The notes beneath the pieces are model-generated. The model searched no databases, was not told where the DNA came from, and saw only the letters and a list, made by a program, of their open reading frames with translations. Shown piece by piece: positions 49,217 through 59,085 of a stretch of 64,000 bases of DNA; position 1 is the first letter of the stretch; each line of letters starts with the position of its first letter. Position numbers and translations under genes: made by a program. Origin of the DNA: an uncultured Sphingorhabdus sp. (GTDB taxonomy: Bacteria; Pseudomonadota; Alphaproteobacteria; Sphingomonadales; Sphingomonadaceae); NCBI GenBank assembly GCA_947501885.1, contig CANMXN010000001.1, forward strand, positions 1,550,001 to 1,614,000, in the 5' to 3' direction.

Positions 49217-49816
49217 TTAATCAATATTTAAGACTTGTAATCTCAATAAGTTAGCTAAATACCCAGCTAGTCTTTTAACATTAATGTGCCCATTTTCCCA
49301 ATTTTGATCGGCCTCACTAAGAGCTTCATAGTATGGAGCTCTATTCTCTCTTATTCTCTCTGGTACAGTTTTACTTCCTCCAAGCAAACGCCCTGCTCTC
49401 ATACATAAAATATAGTAACATGCGGCTCGAGCAGTTCTTCCATTACCTTCAATGAAAGGATGTATCCAATTTATGCGCCACAGTGTATACGCCGCTAACG
49501 TAGTTGGATCATCTGATATATGCCAATTCTCATGGATAAAAGAAATAAACTCATCCATATAATCTGGTACTTTATCAAAATGTGGCGGGATATGATCTCC
49601 AACATAAATAGGTTGTCGCCGAAATCTTCCGCCATGCTGGCATATATTAGATGTAGCCGCAGCATTTAGAGCCCACAAAGTGTATTTATCAAAAGAATCT
49701 ATTCCTTTAATCAACCCTATCTCAATACAGTTTGTTAATAAATCATACTGCCGTAATAAGTTCTTTTCTTCAATTCGGTCATATAATTGATCATGTTCTG
49801 TTGGCCTAACAGACAT
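49217..49816 (-). CDS. Fic-domain protein
   Basis: A 199-aa Fic enzyme predicted to AMPylate or otherwise nucleotidylate a target protein. The complete active-site loop HPFIEGNGRTAR is at residues 119-130, with catalytic His119 and the phosphate-binding Gly-Asn-Gly-Arg. The beta-flap target-dock region is around 69-85. No inhibitory helix motif is visible inside the protein, so it would need an external antitoxin; a 68-aa gene lies five bases upstream. AT-rich relative to neighbours, consistent with acquisition. Target unknown. Confidence 0.9.
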   Translation of the reverse strand: MSVRPTEHDQLYDRIEEKNLLRQYDLLTNCIEIGLIKGIDSFDKYTLWALNAAATSNICQHGGRFRRQPIYVGDHIPPHFDKVPDYMDEFISFIHENWHISDDPTTLAAYTLWRINWIHPFIEGNGRTARAACYYILCMRAGRLLGGSKTVPERIRENRAPYYEALSEADQNWENGHINVKRLAGYLANLLRLQVLNID

Positions 49817-49821
49817 AATCT

Positions 49822-50028
49822 TTAGGCACTCAGCCTACTACGACTAGCTGCTTGTTGCATTGAGTCTTTTGTTATTTGTGAGTTCTCACCTGCATTACCA
49901 TACGCAAAACTAATTCGTTGTATCGCTAACTCTTCTTCTGTAATTTCTCGGTCTTTATCTGCTGCTAATGCTTCAATTAATTCAATTGTTGGCTCATATT
50001 TTTCTACAAATTGCTTACGGTCTGCCAT
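49822..50028 (-). CDS. Small putative antitoxin of the Fic protein
   Basis: A 68-aa acidic, helical protein that precedes the Fic gene by five bases on the same strand, the position of known Fic antitoxins. Residues 39-45 read ISFAYGN. This resembles the inhibitory-helix motif (S/T)xxxE(G/N), but the usual inhibitory Glu is replaced by Gly44, with Glu48 nearby. Its start at 50028 follows AAGGAGAAT. The antitoxin role is inferred from position and weak motif similarity. Confidence 0.75.
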   Translation of the reverse strand: MADRKQFVEKYEPTIELIEALAADKDREITEEELAIQRISFAYGNAGENSQITKDSMQQAASRSRLSA

Positions 50029-50150
50029 TTGTATTCTCCTTATTTTAATCCCTTTATTCTCTTCTTTTCATCTATTTGCAATTCACTTTTTTGCAAGCAA
50101 TCATAAATGATTCATTAATTTAAGTTTTATTTTCATATAAATAAAAACAT

Positions 50151-50459
50151 TCAAAAAGCGCAGCCAGCAACGGTTCCTGCATAGGCATCCCAATTGCCAA
50201 TTTGCATATAGATAAAGCCAAATATACTCACCGATACAGTCACCAGGAAAATATAGGATGATTGCGCCCATAGCCGCAGCGCCATAAAAGCGCATATAAT
50301 AGCGGGAATGAAAGCAAATAAGGATCGGTTCGATGGTTGATTAATATCACCACAATCCGTTGGTGCATTTACCCCCACGCTCATCAACGCATAGCCAATT
50401 AACAATCCACCAAGCAGCGCCAATATGGTCGCTGGTACTTTATTTTCATTTTGCCCCAT
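50151..50459 (-). CDS. Small polytopic membrane protein, unknown
   Basis: A 102-aa protein with three or four hydrophobic segments (about 10-29, 46-64, 67-85 and possibly the C-terminus). I do not recognise a family. AGAGATTAT precedes the ATG at 50459. It is 38 bases downstream of prfC on the same strand and may be cotranscribed with it. No charged or catalytic residues stand out in the membrane segments. Confidence 0.65.
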   Translation of the reverse strand: MGQNENKVPATILALLGGLLIGYALMSVGVNAPTDCGDINQPSNRSLFAFIPAIICAFMALRLWAQSSYIFLVTVSVSIFGFIYMQIGNWDAYAGTVAGCAF

Positions 50460-50497
50460 GATAATCTCTCCAAATTATCACACCCTTTGATCGTTTT

Positions 50498-52057
50498 TTA
50501 CCGCTCTTTAGTGGCGCTAAAATTAACTTTCGGATGTTTCTCTTGTTGATAATTGACGTCCCAAGGCGATTTGGCAAGAAAAACCGCATTATCATCGCGA
50601 TCTTTTGCCATATTACCGCGATTAATATTAGCAAAAGCATCAATATCCGCATCATCACCAATCAACCAGCGCGCCGTTGCAAAGGGTGCTGCTTCTAACT
50701 TGCTTTCTACTTTATATTCTGCAGATAGCCGCGAAGTTAGCACTTCCAATTGCAATTGCCCAACAACACCGATCACCCAGTTACTGCCAATCTCAGGATA
50801 AAATACCTGGATCACCCCTTCTTCGGACAGATCATCCAATGCTTTGCGAAGCTGCTTTGTTTTGGTGGGGTCAGCCAGCGCAATACGCCGCAAAATCTCG
50901 GGCGCAAAATTGGGCAGGCCCGTGATGCGCAAATCATTTTTTTCCGACAAAGTATCACCAACCCGCAACGTGCCATGGTTCGGTATACCGATAATATCAC
51001 CGGGATAGGCTTTATCGGCAAGCTCGCGGTCTTGCGCAAAAAAGAGGATAGGCGAGTGAATAGCAATCGGCTTGCCATGCCCAGACGGGGTTAATTTCAT
51101 GCCGCGTTTAAACGTCCCCGAACAGAGCCGCATAAAGGCAATACGGTCACGGTGCTGCGGGTCCATATTGGCCTGTACTTTGAAAATAAAGCCCGTCACA
51201 TCGGGTCTATCAGGCGATACATTTTCTGGCTGCGCAGGCTGCGGGCGCGGACTAGGCGCATGCTGCGCTATCGCCTCAATAAGCTCTTCCACGCCAAATT
51301 GTTTGAGCGCCGATCCAAAATAAACAGGCGTCAAGTCGCCATTTTGATAAGATTGTAAATCAAATTCACCATAGCCGCCTTTGGCCAATTCGCCTTCGTC
51401 ATTGAGCCGTTCTATCCCATCGGCAGAGAGATGATCGGACAGTTTCGCATCATCCATACCGCCAAATTGATGCGCAACATTGTCATAGACTTTGCTATCG
51501 CCAGCGGGTTTATGCAATTGATCGCGGGCAAAATCATATATGCCCTCAAATTGCCCGCCCATGCCCACGGGCCAGCTCATCGGCACGACATCGAGCGCCA
51601 ATTTATCCGCCACCTCGTCGAGCAATTCAAACGGATCACGCCCCTCTCGGTCAACCTTATTGACAAAGGTAATGATGGGCACATTACGAAGGCGGCACAC
51701 CTCAAAGAGCTTCAATGTCTGCGCCTCAATCCCGCTGGCTGCATCAATCACCATGATCGCGCTATCAACAGCGGTGAGCGTGCGATATGTATCTTCGGAG
51801 AAATCCTCATGCCCTGGCGTATCGAGCAGATTAAAGGTAATATCACCGCGCTCAAAGGTCATAACGCTAGACGTTACCGATATACCGCGCTGCTGTTCAA
51901 TCTTCATCCAATCGGAACGTGCCCGCCGATTATCGCCGCGCGCTTTCACCTCACCCGCCAAATGGATAGCGCCGCCTTTCAGGAGCAATTTTTCAGTCAA
52001 TGTTGTTTTACCCGCATCGGGGTGGGAAATAATAGCAAAGGTACGGCGCGGATTCAT
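50498..52057 (-). CDS. prfC: Peptide chain release factor 3
   Basis: RF3 is a translational GTPase that releases RF1/RF2 from the ribosome after termination. The G domain is at the N-terminus: G1 SHPDAGKTTLTEKLLL, the switch-I segment EQQRGISVTSSVMTF, G3 LLDTPGHEDFSEDTYR and G4 TFVNKVDREGRDP. The C-terminal half has RF3 segments such as GVVGQLQLEVLTSRL. At 519 aa it is normal length and clearly distinct from EF-G. The ATG at 52057 is preceded by GAGGTT. Confidence 0.95.
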   Translation of the reverse strand: MNPRRTFAIISHPDAGKTTLTEKLLLKGGAIHLAGEVKARGDNRRARSDWMKIEQQRGISVTSSVMTFERGDITFNLLDTPGHEDFSEDTYRTLTAVDSAIMVIDAASGIEAQTLKLFEVCRLRNVPIITFVNKVDREGRDPFELLDEVADKLALDVVPMSWPVGMGGQFEGIYDFARDQLHKPAGDSKVYDNVAHQFGGMDDAKLSDHLSADGIERLNDEGELAKGGYGEFDLQSYQNGDLTPVYFGSALKQFGVEELIEAIAQHAPSPRPQPAQPENVSPDRPDVTGFIFKVQANMDPQHRDRIAFMRLCSGTFKRGMKLTPSGHGKPIAIHSPILFFAQDRELADKAYPGDIIGIPNHGTLRVGDTLSEKNDLRITGLPNFAPEILRRIALADPTKTKQLRKALDDLSEEGVIQVFYPEIGSNWVIGVVGQLQLEVLTSRLSAEYKVESKLEAAPFATARWLIGDDADIDAFANINRGNMAKDRDDNAVFLAKSPWDVNYQQEKHPKVNFSATKER

Positions 52058-52107
52058 GGATAAAACCTCTAATGATAAAAAGTAGGGGAAAGACTAAACG
52101 TTGTCCG

Positions 52108-52977
52108 TCAGTTCTCTTTCAGCCGAACCGTCATACGAAAGCTTCGACTTTCCTCTGCGGCAAGCATCATCACGCCAGGTTTTTCGGTAAAATCACCCTC
52201 AAAACCAACGGGATCAGCCATGCCAGCCCATGGTTCAATACAAAGAAATTGCGCATGCGGTTTCTGCCAAATGCCCAGCCATGGGGTGTCGGGAAATGCA
52301 ATATCAAGATATGTACTGCTTGGATCACCCCATGATAGGCGGCGCGAATTTAGCGTATCCCAAATCATCGCATCATCCTCAAAATGCGCATGACGAGGCA
52401 CTAAGACATTGCCCTCAACAGGGCTATCATGCCGCTGTTTTTCTATCAAACCATCTGATAATCTGCAAATGGGCGCAGGTTCATCTTGTTCAAAAATGAC
52501 CTTATGCACCGCTTTATCCCCATAAGGCAATGGCCATGCAAAAGCGGGATGAAAGCCGAAACTAAAGGGCATAGCATCGTCGCCTTTGTTGCTCACCTCG
52601 GTCGTCATTAAGAGCGTATCGTCCTTAATTTCAAACATCATCTTCAATTTAAAATCAAATGGATATTGCTGTTTTATATGCTCATTGCTGCATAATGTGA
52701 AAATAGCTTTGCTCGGTTCATGCTCGCGCAGTGTAAACAGACTATGCCGCGCAAAACCATGTTTTTCCATCGCATAGCTTTCGCTATTTAACCGATATTG
52801 ATCATTGTTTAATTGCCCTACAATCGGAAATAATAGCGGTGCGCGCCCGCTCCAAAAAGCAGGATTGCCATCGCTCATTATCTCGCATCCAGCATGATCT
52901 TGCAAAGACACAAGCTCTGCCCCCATGGGGTTAATCTGTGCCTGTAATTGGCCCGATGATATGGAAATATTGTCCAT
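52108..52977 (-). CDS. Aldose 1-epimerase family protein (galactose mutarotase-like)
   Basis: A 289-aa beta-sandwich sugar epimerase-like protein of the YeaD/LacX-type group. Conserved segments include GAELVSLQDHAGCE at the start, FWSGRAPLLFPIVGQL, KHGFAR with the first expected His, FSFGFHPAFAWPLP with the second, and WAGMADP near the end. It starts two bases after pheT and is probably cotranscribed with pheST. The natural sugar is unknown, and no sugar-use genes are adjacent. Confidence 0.85.
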   Translation of the reverse strand: MDNISISSGQLQAQINPMGAELVSLQDHAGCEIMSDGNPAFWSGRAPLLFPIVGQLNNDQYRLNSESYAMEKHGFARHSLFTLREHEPSKAIFTLCSNEHIKQQYPFDFKLKMMFEIKDDTLLMTTEVSNKGDDAMPFSFGFHPAFAWPLPYGDKAVHKVIFEQDEPAPICRLSDGLIEKQRHDSPVEGNVLVPRHAHFEDDAMIWDTLNSRRLSWGDPSSTYLDIAFPDTPWLGIWQKPHAQFLCIEPWAGMADPVGFEGDFTEKPGVMMLAAEESRSFRMTVRLKEN

Positions 52978-52978
52978 T

Positions 52979-55495
52979 TCAGCCCCGCAACTCGGCTCCT
53001 AATTTAGCGGCTGATACGATGATCTTGTCCGAAATTGCCACCAAATCTTCATCGGTGAAGCTGGCATCACGAGGCTGTAATTTCACCTCTACCGCTAGGC
53101 TGATATTACCATCGGGAACGCCTTCGCCTGCGAAACGGTCAAAGATACGCGCATCGGTTATATTGGCCTTATCCGCACCGCGTATCGCATTGATAATCTT
53201 TCCAGCCTCGGTCATCTCATCCAGCAAAAATGCGAAATCGCGCTTCACGCTTTGCAGCGATGGCGGCGCATAGCTGCTGCGCATAGTGGCACGGGATTTG
53301 GGCAGCGGTATGCTATCCAAATATATTTCAGCGGCCATCACATCGCCTTTAATGCCAAAGGCTTTTTGTGCGGTAGGATGCAGCGCCCCAAATGCGGCCA
53401 AGATATTTTTTGGCCCCAAACGCAGCGTTGCCGATTGGCCCGGGTGATAATGCGCGCCTGCATCGCCCATCACCATCAGGCGCGATACATCAACACCAGC
53501 GGCGGATAATATAGTCTGAACGGCCGACTTCGCATCATAGGGGTTGAAATTTGATGATTTGCCAGATTGCCAATCACGGGCTGTTTTATCACCGCTGAGT
53601 ACGATACCCAACGTCAATTTCTCATCGCTTGATCCATCCTTGGCTTTGAAATAACGGCGGCCAATTTCGAACAATCTAACCGATGAAGCGCCGCGTCCAA
53701 TATTGCGCTTTGTCGCCGATAATAGACCTGGCAATAAAGATGTGCGCATGACTTTTAAGTCTTCGGAAATTGGATTAGCAAGCACCCAATCGCCGCCAAA
53801 GTGCGCCGCTTCTTTCTCGGAAATAAAGCTCCAATTAATCGTTTCATTCAGGCCCGATGCCGCAGCCGTTCTGCGCAATTTACGCTCTAACACTTGCACA
53901 GGCGTCGCCGTTGCGGCCGCCACAGTCACGCTCTTGGGGAGCGCTACTGGGGCAATAGTATCAAGCCCTTTGATACGGATAATTTCTTCGACAATATCGG
54001 CGCTGCCAACAATATCGCGCCGCCATGTTGGGACTGTGATTGTCCATATATCGGAAGTTTGATCTACGCCAAAACCTAAAGCTTCTAATATCTGTACCTG
54101 CTCAGCGCTATCAACATCAACACCGCCCAATGTGCTGCAATGATCGGGGCGATATGTAACGCTACGTTCCTGCGTTGGCGCAGCACCAGCCTTGGTCATT
54201 TCGCTGGCTTGACCGCCGCATATTTCGAGCACTAACGCTGTTGCAATATCCAGCCCATCGGCCAAAAATGCTGGATCCACACCGCGCTCAAACCGCTGAC
54301 GCGCATCGGATGTAAGCATTAATTTCTGCCCTGTCTTGGCAATGCTTTCTGGCGTGAAATAAGCGCATTCAATGAGCACATCAACGGTGTCATCGCCAGC
54401 ACCCGTTTTCTCACCGCCCATAATGCCGCCAATATCATGCGCGCCATCATCATCGGCAATCACCGTCATGCTATCATCTAGCGCATAGGTCTTACCATTG
54501 AGCGCCAGCACTTCTTCGCCAGTCTTGGCTTTGCGCGCGACCAAATTGCCACTGATTTTGGCCATGTCATAGACGTGTAATGGCCGGCCATGATCGAGCA
54601 TCACATAATTGGTAATATCCACCAAAGCTGAAATTGGATTTTGGCCAATGGCGCGCAATCTTTGCTGCATCCATGTGGGCGATGGGCCATTTTTCACGCC
54701 TTTTACCGTGGTAGCATAAAATGCAGGAGCGCCTTCGCTATCTTCGCTACGCACATCTGGGCCATTGCCAAAACGAGGAATATTGAATATTTCAGAGTCT
54801 GAATCCGAGTTTATAACTATTACATCCGTTCGCCCTGAGCTTGTCGAAGGGTCTTGTGCATTGCGTGTTTCGACAGGCTCAACACGAACGGTGTTTGAGA
54901 GTAAATTGGCCGTCGCCAGAGCAAGGGGTTTTAATGTCCCAATACCCGATGCCGCCAAATCGCGCGCAATACCGCGCACGCCCATACAATCTTGTTTGTT
55001 CGGCGTTACCGACACATCAATCACCGGATCATCGAGCTGCGCATAATCGGCATAGCTCATGCCAATGGGCGCATCATCGGGTAGCGCGATAATGCCATCA
55101 TGCTCATCGCTAATTTCCAGCTCTTTTTCGCTGCACATCATACCGACGCTTTCTACGTCGCGTATTTTGGTGGCTTTAATCGTGAAATCAGCTCCCGGCA
55201 CATAGGTCCCTGGCGGCGCAAAAACGCCGACCAAACCCTCAGCCGCATTGGGTGCACCGCACACCACTTGCCAATCATTGCCGCTGCCATCATCGACAGA
55301 CAGCAAGCGCAATTTATCCGCATTGGGATGCTGCTGCGCCGATATGATTTTGGCCACGGTAAAGGGACGCATCGCATCCGCAGGGTTTTCAATGCCTTCT
55401 AATTCCAAACCTATAGCGGTTAATTTCTCAGTAATTTCGCTTAGGCTTGCATCGGTTTCGAGATGCTCTTTGAGCCAGCTTAATGTGAACTTCAT
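52979..55495 (-). CDS. pheT: Phenylalanyl-tRNA synthetase beta subunit with an in-frame repeat insertion
   Basis: PheT forms the structural, editing and tRNA-binding subunit of the (alpha-beta)2 synthetase. The N-terminal EMAP/OB domain (about 39-150), the B3/B4 editing domain with [22 protein letters not shown], the core [14 protein letters not shown] and the C-terminal anticodon-binding ferredoxin fold are all present in 838 aa. Residues about 202-223, beginning [13 protein letters not shown], are encoded by a palindromic repeat and lie between the OB and B3/B4 regions. The start overlaps the pheS stop by four bases. Confidence 0.96.
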   Translation of the reverse strand: MKFTLSWLKEHLETDASLSEITEKLTAIGLELEGIENPADAMRPFTVAKIISAQQHPNADKLRLLSVDDGSGNDWQVVCGAPNAAEGLVGVFAPPGTYVPGADFTIKATKIRDVESVGMMCSEKELEISDEHDGIIALPDDAPIGMSYADYAQLDDPVIDVSVTPNKQDCMGVRGIARDLAASGIGTLKPLALATANLLSNTVRVEPVETRNAQDPSTSSGRTDVIVINSDSDSEIFNIPRFGNGPDVRSEDSEGAPAFYATTVKGVKNGPSPTWMQQRLRAIGQNPISALVDITNYVMLDHGRPLHVYDMAKISGNLVARKAKTGEEVLALNGKTYALDDSMTVIADDDGAHDIGGIMGGEKTGAGDDTVDVLIECAYFTPESIAKTGQKLMLTSDARQRFERGVDPAFLADGLDIATALVLEICGGQASEMTKAGAAPTQERSVTYRPDHCSTLGGVDVDSAEQVQILEALGFGVDQTSDIWTITVPTWRRDIVGSADIVEEIIRIKGLDTIAPVALPKSVTVAAATATPVQVLERKLRRTAAASGLNETINWSFISEKEAAHFGGDWVLANPISEDLKVMRTSLLPGLLSATKRNIGRGASSVRLFEIGRRYFKAKDGSSDEKLTLGIVLSGDKTARDWQSGKSSNFNPYDAKSAVQTILSAAGVDVSRLMVMGDAGAHYHPGQSATLRLGPKNILAAFGALHPTAQKAFGIKGDVMAAEIYLDSIPLPKSRATMRSSYAPPSLQSVKRDFAFLLDEMTEAGKIINAIRGADKANITDARIFDRFAGEGVPDGNISLAVEVKLQPRDASFTDEDLVAISDKIIVSAAKLGAELRG
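54826..54891 (-). repeat. Palindromic repeat inside pheT (TGAGCTTGTCGAAG family)
   Basis: A 66-bp inverted repeat begins with CCGTTCG and ends with CGAACGG. The inner arms are TGAGCTTGTCGAAG on one side and TTTCGACAGGCTCA on the other. It is the same family as the type B element in ileS and the intergenic copies near 60 kb. Its length is a multiple of three and the pheT frame stays open across it. Confidence 0.85.
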
Positions 55496-56634
55496 GCCGC
55501 TGCTCCTTTGCCGCTTAATCCGCCCGATAAGGTCGGCACATCATGCGCATCAAACCCATAATGCCGCGCCCAACGCAAATCACCGTCAAAAAATGCCCGC
55601 AAATCATCCATGCCATATTTGAGCATCGCCAGACGATCGATACCACATCCAAAGGCAAAGCCCTGCCATTCATTGGGATCAAGGCCGCAATTCTCAATCA
55701 CTTTCGGATTAACCATGCCGCTGCCAAGGATCTCCATCCAGCCGCCATTTTCACCGCCTTCTTTTCCTTGGCGATCGCCGCCAATAATGCGCTTGCCTTT
55801 ATCAACCGAGAAACCAACATCCACCTCTGCGGATGGTTCGGTAAAGGGGAAATAGCTGGGCCGCAGGCGCAGCTCAATATCATCGCGCTCAAAGAAAGCA
55901 CGGACAAAGGTTTCAAGCGTCCATTTCAAATGTCCCATATGAATAGCCTTATCAATCACAAGCCCCTCAACCTGATGGAACATTGGTGTATGCGTGGCAT
56001 CGCTATCGCTGCGATAGGTGCGCCCTGGGGCAATGATGCGGATCGGTTCGCCTTTGCCTTCTGTGCGTTTGGCGACCTCCATCATCGTGCGAATTTGCAC
56101 GGGCGATGTATGGGTGCGCAGCAACATTTCACGCTCCTGCGCATCTTTATCGGGGAAATAAAATGTATCATGCATAGCGCGCGCGGGGTGCGTTTCGGGA
56201 ATATTCAGCGCTGTGAAATTGCGCCAGTCATCCTCAACCTCTGGCCCTTGCGCCACAGCAAAACCAAGGTCGGCAAATATCTCAGTCAGCTCATCCATCA
56301 CTTGACTAACGGGATGTATACTGCCGCTGTGACTTTGCGGCGCAGGCAAGCTCATATCCAGCCACTCGCTTGCAAGGCGTTCATTGAGAGCGGCTGTTTC
56401 CAAAGCCTCTTTGCGCGCTGCGATAGCATCGGCGATCATAGTACGCGCACCATTGATAATCGGCCCCTGCACATTGCGCTCTTCGGGCGTCATCTTGCCC
56501 AAAATTTTGAGCAGCAGGCTTATCTCGCCTTTTTTGCCAATGGCATCCACGCGAATAGCATCTAGGCTCTCTATATCAGCAGCCGCTTCTACTTTCGCTA
56601 AATAATCATTTTGAATATTTTCAATGTCGCTCAT
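55492..56634 (-). CDS. pheS: Phenylalanyl-tRNA synthetase alpha subunit
   Basis: The catalytic class II subunit that activates phenylalanine. An N-terminal coiled-coil (about 1-90) binds tRNA. Motif 2 is around [30 protein letters not shown], the substrate region includes [18 protein letters not shown], and motif 3 is [22 protein letters not shown]. At 380 aa it is slightly longer than the usual 330-360 aa because of C-terminal and insertion segments. It leads the pheS-pheT-epimerase operon. A long antisense open frame within it is a shadow. Confidence 0.96.
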   Translation of the reverse strand: MSDIENIQNDYLAKVEAAADIESLDAIRVDAIGKKGEISLLLKILGKMTPEERNVQGPIINGARTMIADAIAARKEALETAALNERLASEWLDMSLPAPQSHSGSIHPVSQVMDELTEIFADLGFAVAQGPEVEDDWRNFTALNIPETHPARAMHDTFYFPDKDAQEREMLLRTHTSPVQIRTMMEVAKRTEGKGEPIRIIAPGRTYRSDSDATHTPMFHQVEGLVIDKAIHMGHLKWTLETFVRAFFERDDIELRLRPSYFPFTEPSAEVDVGFSVDKGKRIIGGDRQGKEGGENGGWMEILGSGMVNPKVIENCGLDPNEWQGFAFGCGIDRLAMLKYGMDDLRAFFDGDLRWARHYGFDAHDVPTLSGGLSGKGAAA

Positions 56635-56711
56635 TTATAATTCCCCGCCCCAAAATTTAAGGCCTGATTTTCTTAGTATCTTCTAAAGCAATGATGATCG
56701 CAATTGCCAAG

Positions 56712-56745
56712 AAAAAAGCGCCGAAAGTTTTCACCTCGGCGCTTT
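56712..56745 (-). terminator. Rho-independent terminator after rplT
   Basis: On the minus strand AAAGCGCCGA pairs with TCGGCGCTTT, followed by a T run (TTTTTTC). It begins about 20 bases after the rplT stop and separates rpmI-rplT from pheS. Confidence 0.85.
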
Positions 56746-56766
56746 TGAATTTTACTAACTCAACAT

Positions 56767-57129
56767 TTATTTTGCGTTGAGAGCATCCTGCGCTTGTTTG
56801 ATAATGCCTTTAAACACTTCGCCTTCGTTCATTGCCAAGTCAGCTAGAACTTTACGATCCAAATCAACACCAGCCAATTTTAAACCATGCATGAATTGAC
56901 CATAGTTAAGGCCTTCTGCGCGCGTTGCCGCGTTAATACGTTGAATCCACAAGCCGCGGAATGTGCGTTTCTTAACCTTACGATCACGATATGCATATTG
57001 ACCAGCCTTCTCTACCGCCTGACGGGCGATACGGATGGTGTTTTTACGGCGGCCATAATAGCCTTTTGCCTGTTCTAATACTCTTTTATGTTTTGCGCGG
57101 GTTGTAACACCCCGTTTGACACGTGCCAT
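56767..57129 (-). CDS. rplT: 50S ribosomal protein L20
   Basis: L20 is an early 23S rRNA-binding assembly protein. The 120-aa sequence has the family start [27 protein letters not shown], the [18 protein letters not shown]-like core and the terminal [25 protein letters not shown] lies before the ATG at 57129. It follows rpmI by 53 bases, the standard rpmI-rplT order; infC is not in front of them here. Confidence 0.97.
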   Translation of the reverse strand: MARVKRGVTTRAKHKRVLEQAKGYYGRRKNTIRIARQAVEKAGQYAYRDRKVKKRTFRGLWIQRINAATRAEGLNYGQFMHGLKLAGVDLDRKVLADLAMNEGEVFKGIIKQAQDALNAK

Positions 57130-57182
57130 TATCTATATCCTTCTTTTATCTAGTTGCTGTGAGAAATCTCAAACAGCGAAAA

Positions 57183-57383
57183 TTATAAACCGTAAGGCGC
57201 CCATTTTTTGATTGTGCGCGCATCTGCATCAGCGGCGACGCTGGTACCACGATTTTGACGAATATATTTGCCATTATGGCTGATAAGGCGGTGACGCTTG
57301 CCGGCTACGCCGTGCTTCACTTTGCCTGTTGCGGTGATTTTGAAGCGTTTCTTCACACCACTTTTGGTCTTTAGCTTGGGCAT
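57183..57383 (-). CDS. rpmI: 50S ribosomal protein L35
   Basis: A 66-aa basic large-subunit protein. [32 protein letters not shown] and the C-terminal [22 protein letters not shown] fit the L35 family closely. AAAGGAATCC precedes the ATG at 57383. It is the first gene of the rpmI-rplT unit; its leader contains the hairpins described at 57416-57510. Confidence 0.97.
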   Translation of the reverse strand: MPKLKTKSGVKKRFKITATGKVKHGVAGKRHRLISHNGKYIRQNRGTSVAADADARTIKKWAPYGL

Positions 57384-57415
57384 TTGGGATTCCTTTCAAA
57401 TTATTAACCGCTCCG

Positions 57416-57510
57416 GCCCTCTCCCCCACCCAGCGCACCCAGAGTTTAACCTGTCGGGTTGCTGGATGGAGGAGAAGGCTGGTGCAGCCTGTTTCACCCC
57501 ATGTGAAACA
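57416..57510. repeat. Inverted-repeat cluster in the rpmI leader
   Basis: The gap of about 256 bases between rpmI and the next gene holds an imperfect palindrome (CCTCTCCCCCACCCAGC at 57419 onward against GCTGGATGGAGGAGAAGG ending near 57478) and a separate perfect hairpin with arms TGTTTCAC and GTGAAACA (57490-57510). It is the untranslated leader of rpmI-rplT on the minus strand. The first part looks like a decayed REP element of the CCCTCTCC type; the second may be a leader structure. Confidence 0.5.
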
Positions 57511-57639
57511 AAAAGTCTTCCTTTAACGGACGCTGGTGGCAGCCCACACTGGCCAGAGCATCACTAGGAACATGCGCTATTAAAGGGATTCGTAAATATT
57601 GCAAGCAAATATCTATTGAAAAGGCCCGCACAAGCGGCC

Positions 57640-58059
57640 TTATTTATGGTCAACCTTCATGGTAATGGTGAAATCACGATTATAGGATAGGCTGTTGCGC
57701 GGAACGCCGCCCACTATCACCACATTACGGCGAAACGGCAAAACCATATTTTCTTGCATTGCGAGCGGGCGATGCTTGCCAGTGACAACATCCATCTTCC
57801 AGCGCACATGCGCTTTTCCGCTCACCGCATGAATATTGGTTTTCATTTTCATCACGGGGTAATTGGGATAATTTAGGGTAAAGCGCCCATCATCACCATT
57901 GCGCACAACCATATTGGGACGATCAACAATTTTATCACCATCGCGCACGACCATCGATATACGATAGAGATCATTGCCCATATTGGGAGCATCCAATGCT
58001 GCCGTTAAAAAGAAGAAGGCGAATAGCGCGGCGCATAATGATAATATGGTTTTTTGCAT
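57640..58059 (-). CDS. Secreted protein of unknown function
   Basis: A 139-aa protein with a signal peptide (residues 1-22, MQKTILSLCAALFAFFFLTAALDA), then a soluble beta-rich region with a short internal repeat: the phrase NMVVRNGDDGRF echoes the earlier ISMVVRDGDKIV. I do not recognise a family. Minus-strand AAAGGATTA precedes the ATG at 58059. Neighbours give no clue to function. Confidence 0.75.
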   Translation of the reverse strand: MQKTILSLCAALFAFFFLTAALDAPNMGNDLYRISMVVRDGDKIVDRPNMVVRNGDDGRFTLNYPNYPVMKMKTNIHAVSGKAHVRWKMDVVTGKHRPLAMQENMVLPFRRNVVIVGGVPRNSLSYNRDFTITMKVDHK

Positions 58060-58113
58060 GATTAATCCTTTGCCAAGATCAAAGGAAAATATGCGATTAT
58101 GGTTAATTATTAG

Positions 58114-59085
58114 TTAAATATTAATTATGAGATCACTTAAGATTACAGATTCAATAATTGGCATTTCATGAATATCCCTATCTGGGAAATAAGCTTTTAT
58201 CTTTAGACCCCATTGATCTGAGCGAATATATAAATTTCTGGTTGCTTTGGGGAAACGTATATCAAGACAAATGGATTCTATTTCTTCATTTTTACAATCT
58301 TTGAGATCTACAATCGAGCGAGGATTAATTCTTGCCAGACTATAACGAACCTTATCCTTGCATCGCGACATATCGACCTGTGCGCCATTTTGGGTTTTAG
58401 GAAATAACAACTCGTCACAATAGATACTGAATGGTAATAAGCCATCGCTTCTTGCTGTATTGATAACAAGTTCAGACAATTCCGCAGCAAGCGATGCTTT
58501 CTCTATCGTTTCCGCTTTAAACCAATATTCCATATCAATTCTCTCGCGGCATGATTGCTGAAATTCTTTAACGTATAATTTTGTCCATGGCTTTGATGTT
58601 GGAGCAACACTGCCAACAATGCCATAAAATGGTCCATCCCATCTGCCTTCAGTTTTGGACTTTCCTTTGACGTTTACAGTTTCAACGGAATATGATTTTA
58701 CAGAACAAATACCATTGAACTTAGTTGCATTGGCTGCTGGGAAAAACCTTACTGGTCTAGCAGAATGGAGAGAATAGTGCCCTTCCTCATAAGAGATGAA
58801 GTCAGTTTTAATATCTGAATTTTTTTGAGCAAAAGCATAATAATCAAGGAATTTGGAACGCTCATCTTTCCCGAATTTGGTCTGTTGTCTGATTGCCAGA
58901 ATCTCATTTTCACGCTTTAATTTTTCTTCAAGATCATAATCAGTTTGGTGCGCGGGCGAAAACACCAATTCAGATGTCAAACTAGCTTCATATCCATCTT
59001 GATATTTCAGCTCATTAACATTCACTTTTTTGCAGCCCGCCACTAAAAAGCAAGCCGCCAACATGACGATAAAATTTAATCTCAA
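58114..59085 (-). CDS. Lipoprotein of unknown function
   Basis: A 323-aa protein with a lipoprotein signal: MRLNFIVMLAACFLVAGC, lipobox LVAGC, lipidated Cys18. I chose the TTG at 59085, which overlaps the stop of the preceding phosphatase gene (TTGA); the ATG at 59064 would leave a very short signal sequence. The mature part is hydrophilic, with several Cys (in VKSYSVETVN and DLKDCKNEEIESICLDI regions). No family recognised. It is more AT-rich than the phosphatase gene to which it is coupled. Confidence 0.7.
   Translation of the reverse strand: MRLNFIVMLAACFLVAGCKKVNVNELKYQDGYEASLTSELVFSPAHQTDYDLEEKLKRENEILAIRQQTKFGKDERSKFLDYYAFAQKNSDIKTDFISYEEGHYSLHSARPVRFFPAANATKFNGICSVKSYSVETVNVKGKSKTEGRWDGPFYGIVGSVAPTSKPWTKLYVKEFQQSCRERIDMEYWFKAETIEKASLAAELSELVINTARSDGLLPFSIYCDELLFPKTQNGAQVDMSRCKDKVRYSLARINPRSIVDLKDCKNEEIESICLDIRFPKATRNLYIRSDQWGLKIKAYFPDRDIHEMPIIESVILSDLIINI

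Noticed and set aside
51431-52063. A 210-codon open frame on the plus strand
   Set aside because: Antisense to the GTPase domain of prfC, with no independent motif or ribosome-binding site.
55543-56565. A 340-codon open frame on the plus strand
   Set aside because: It lies wholly antisense to pheS, whose product is clearly recognised; the antisense translation has no recognisable motif. Long shadows are expected opposite this codon usage.
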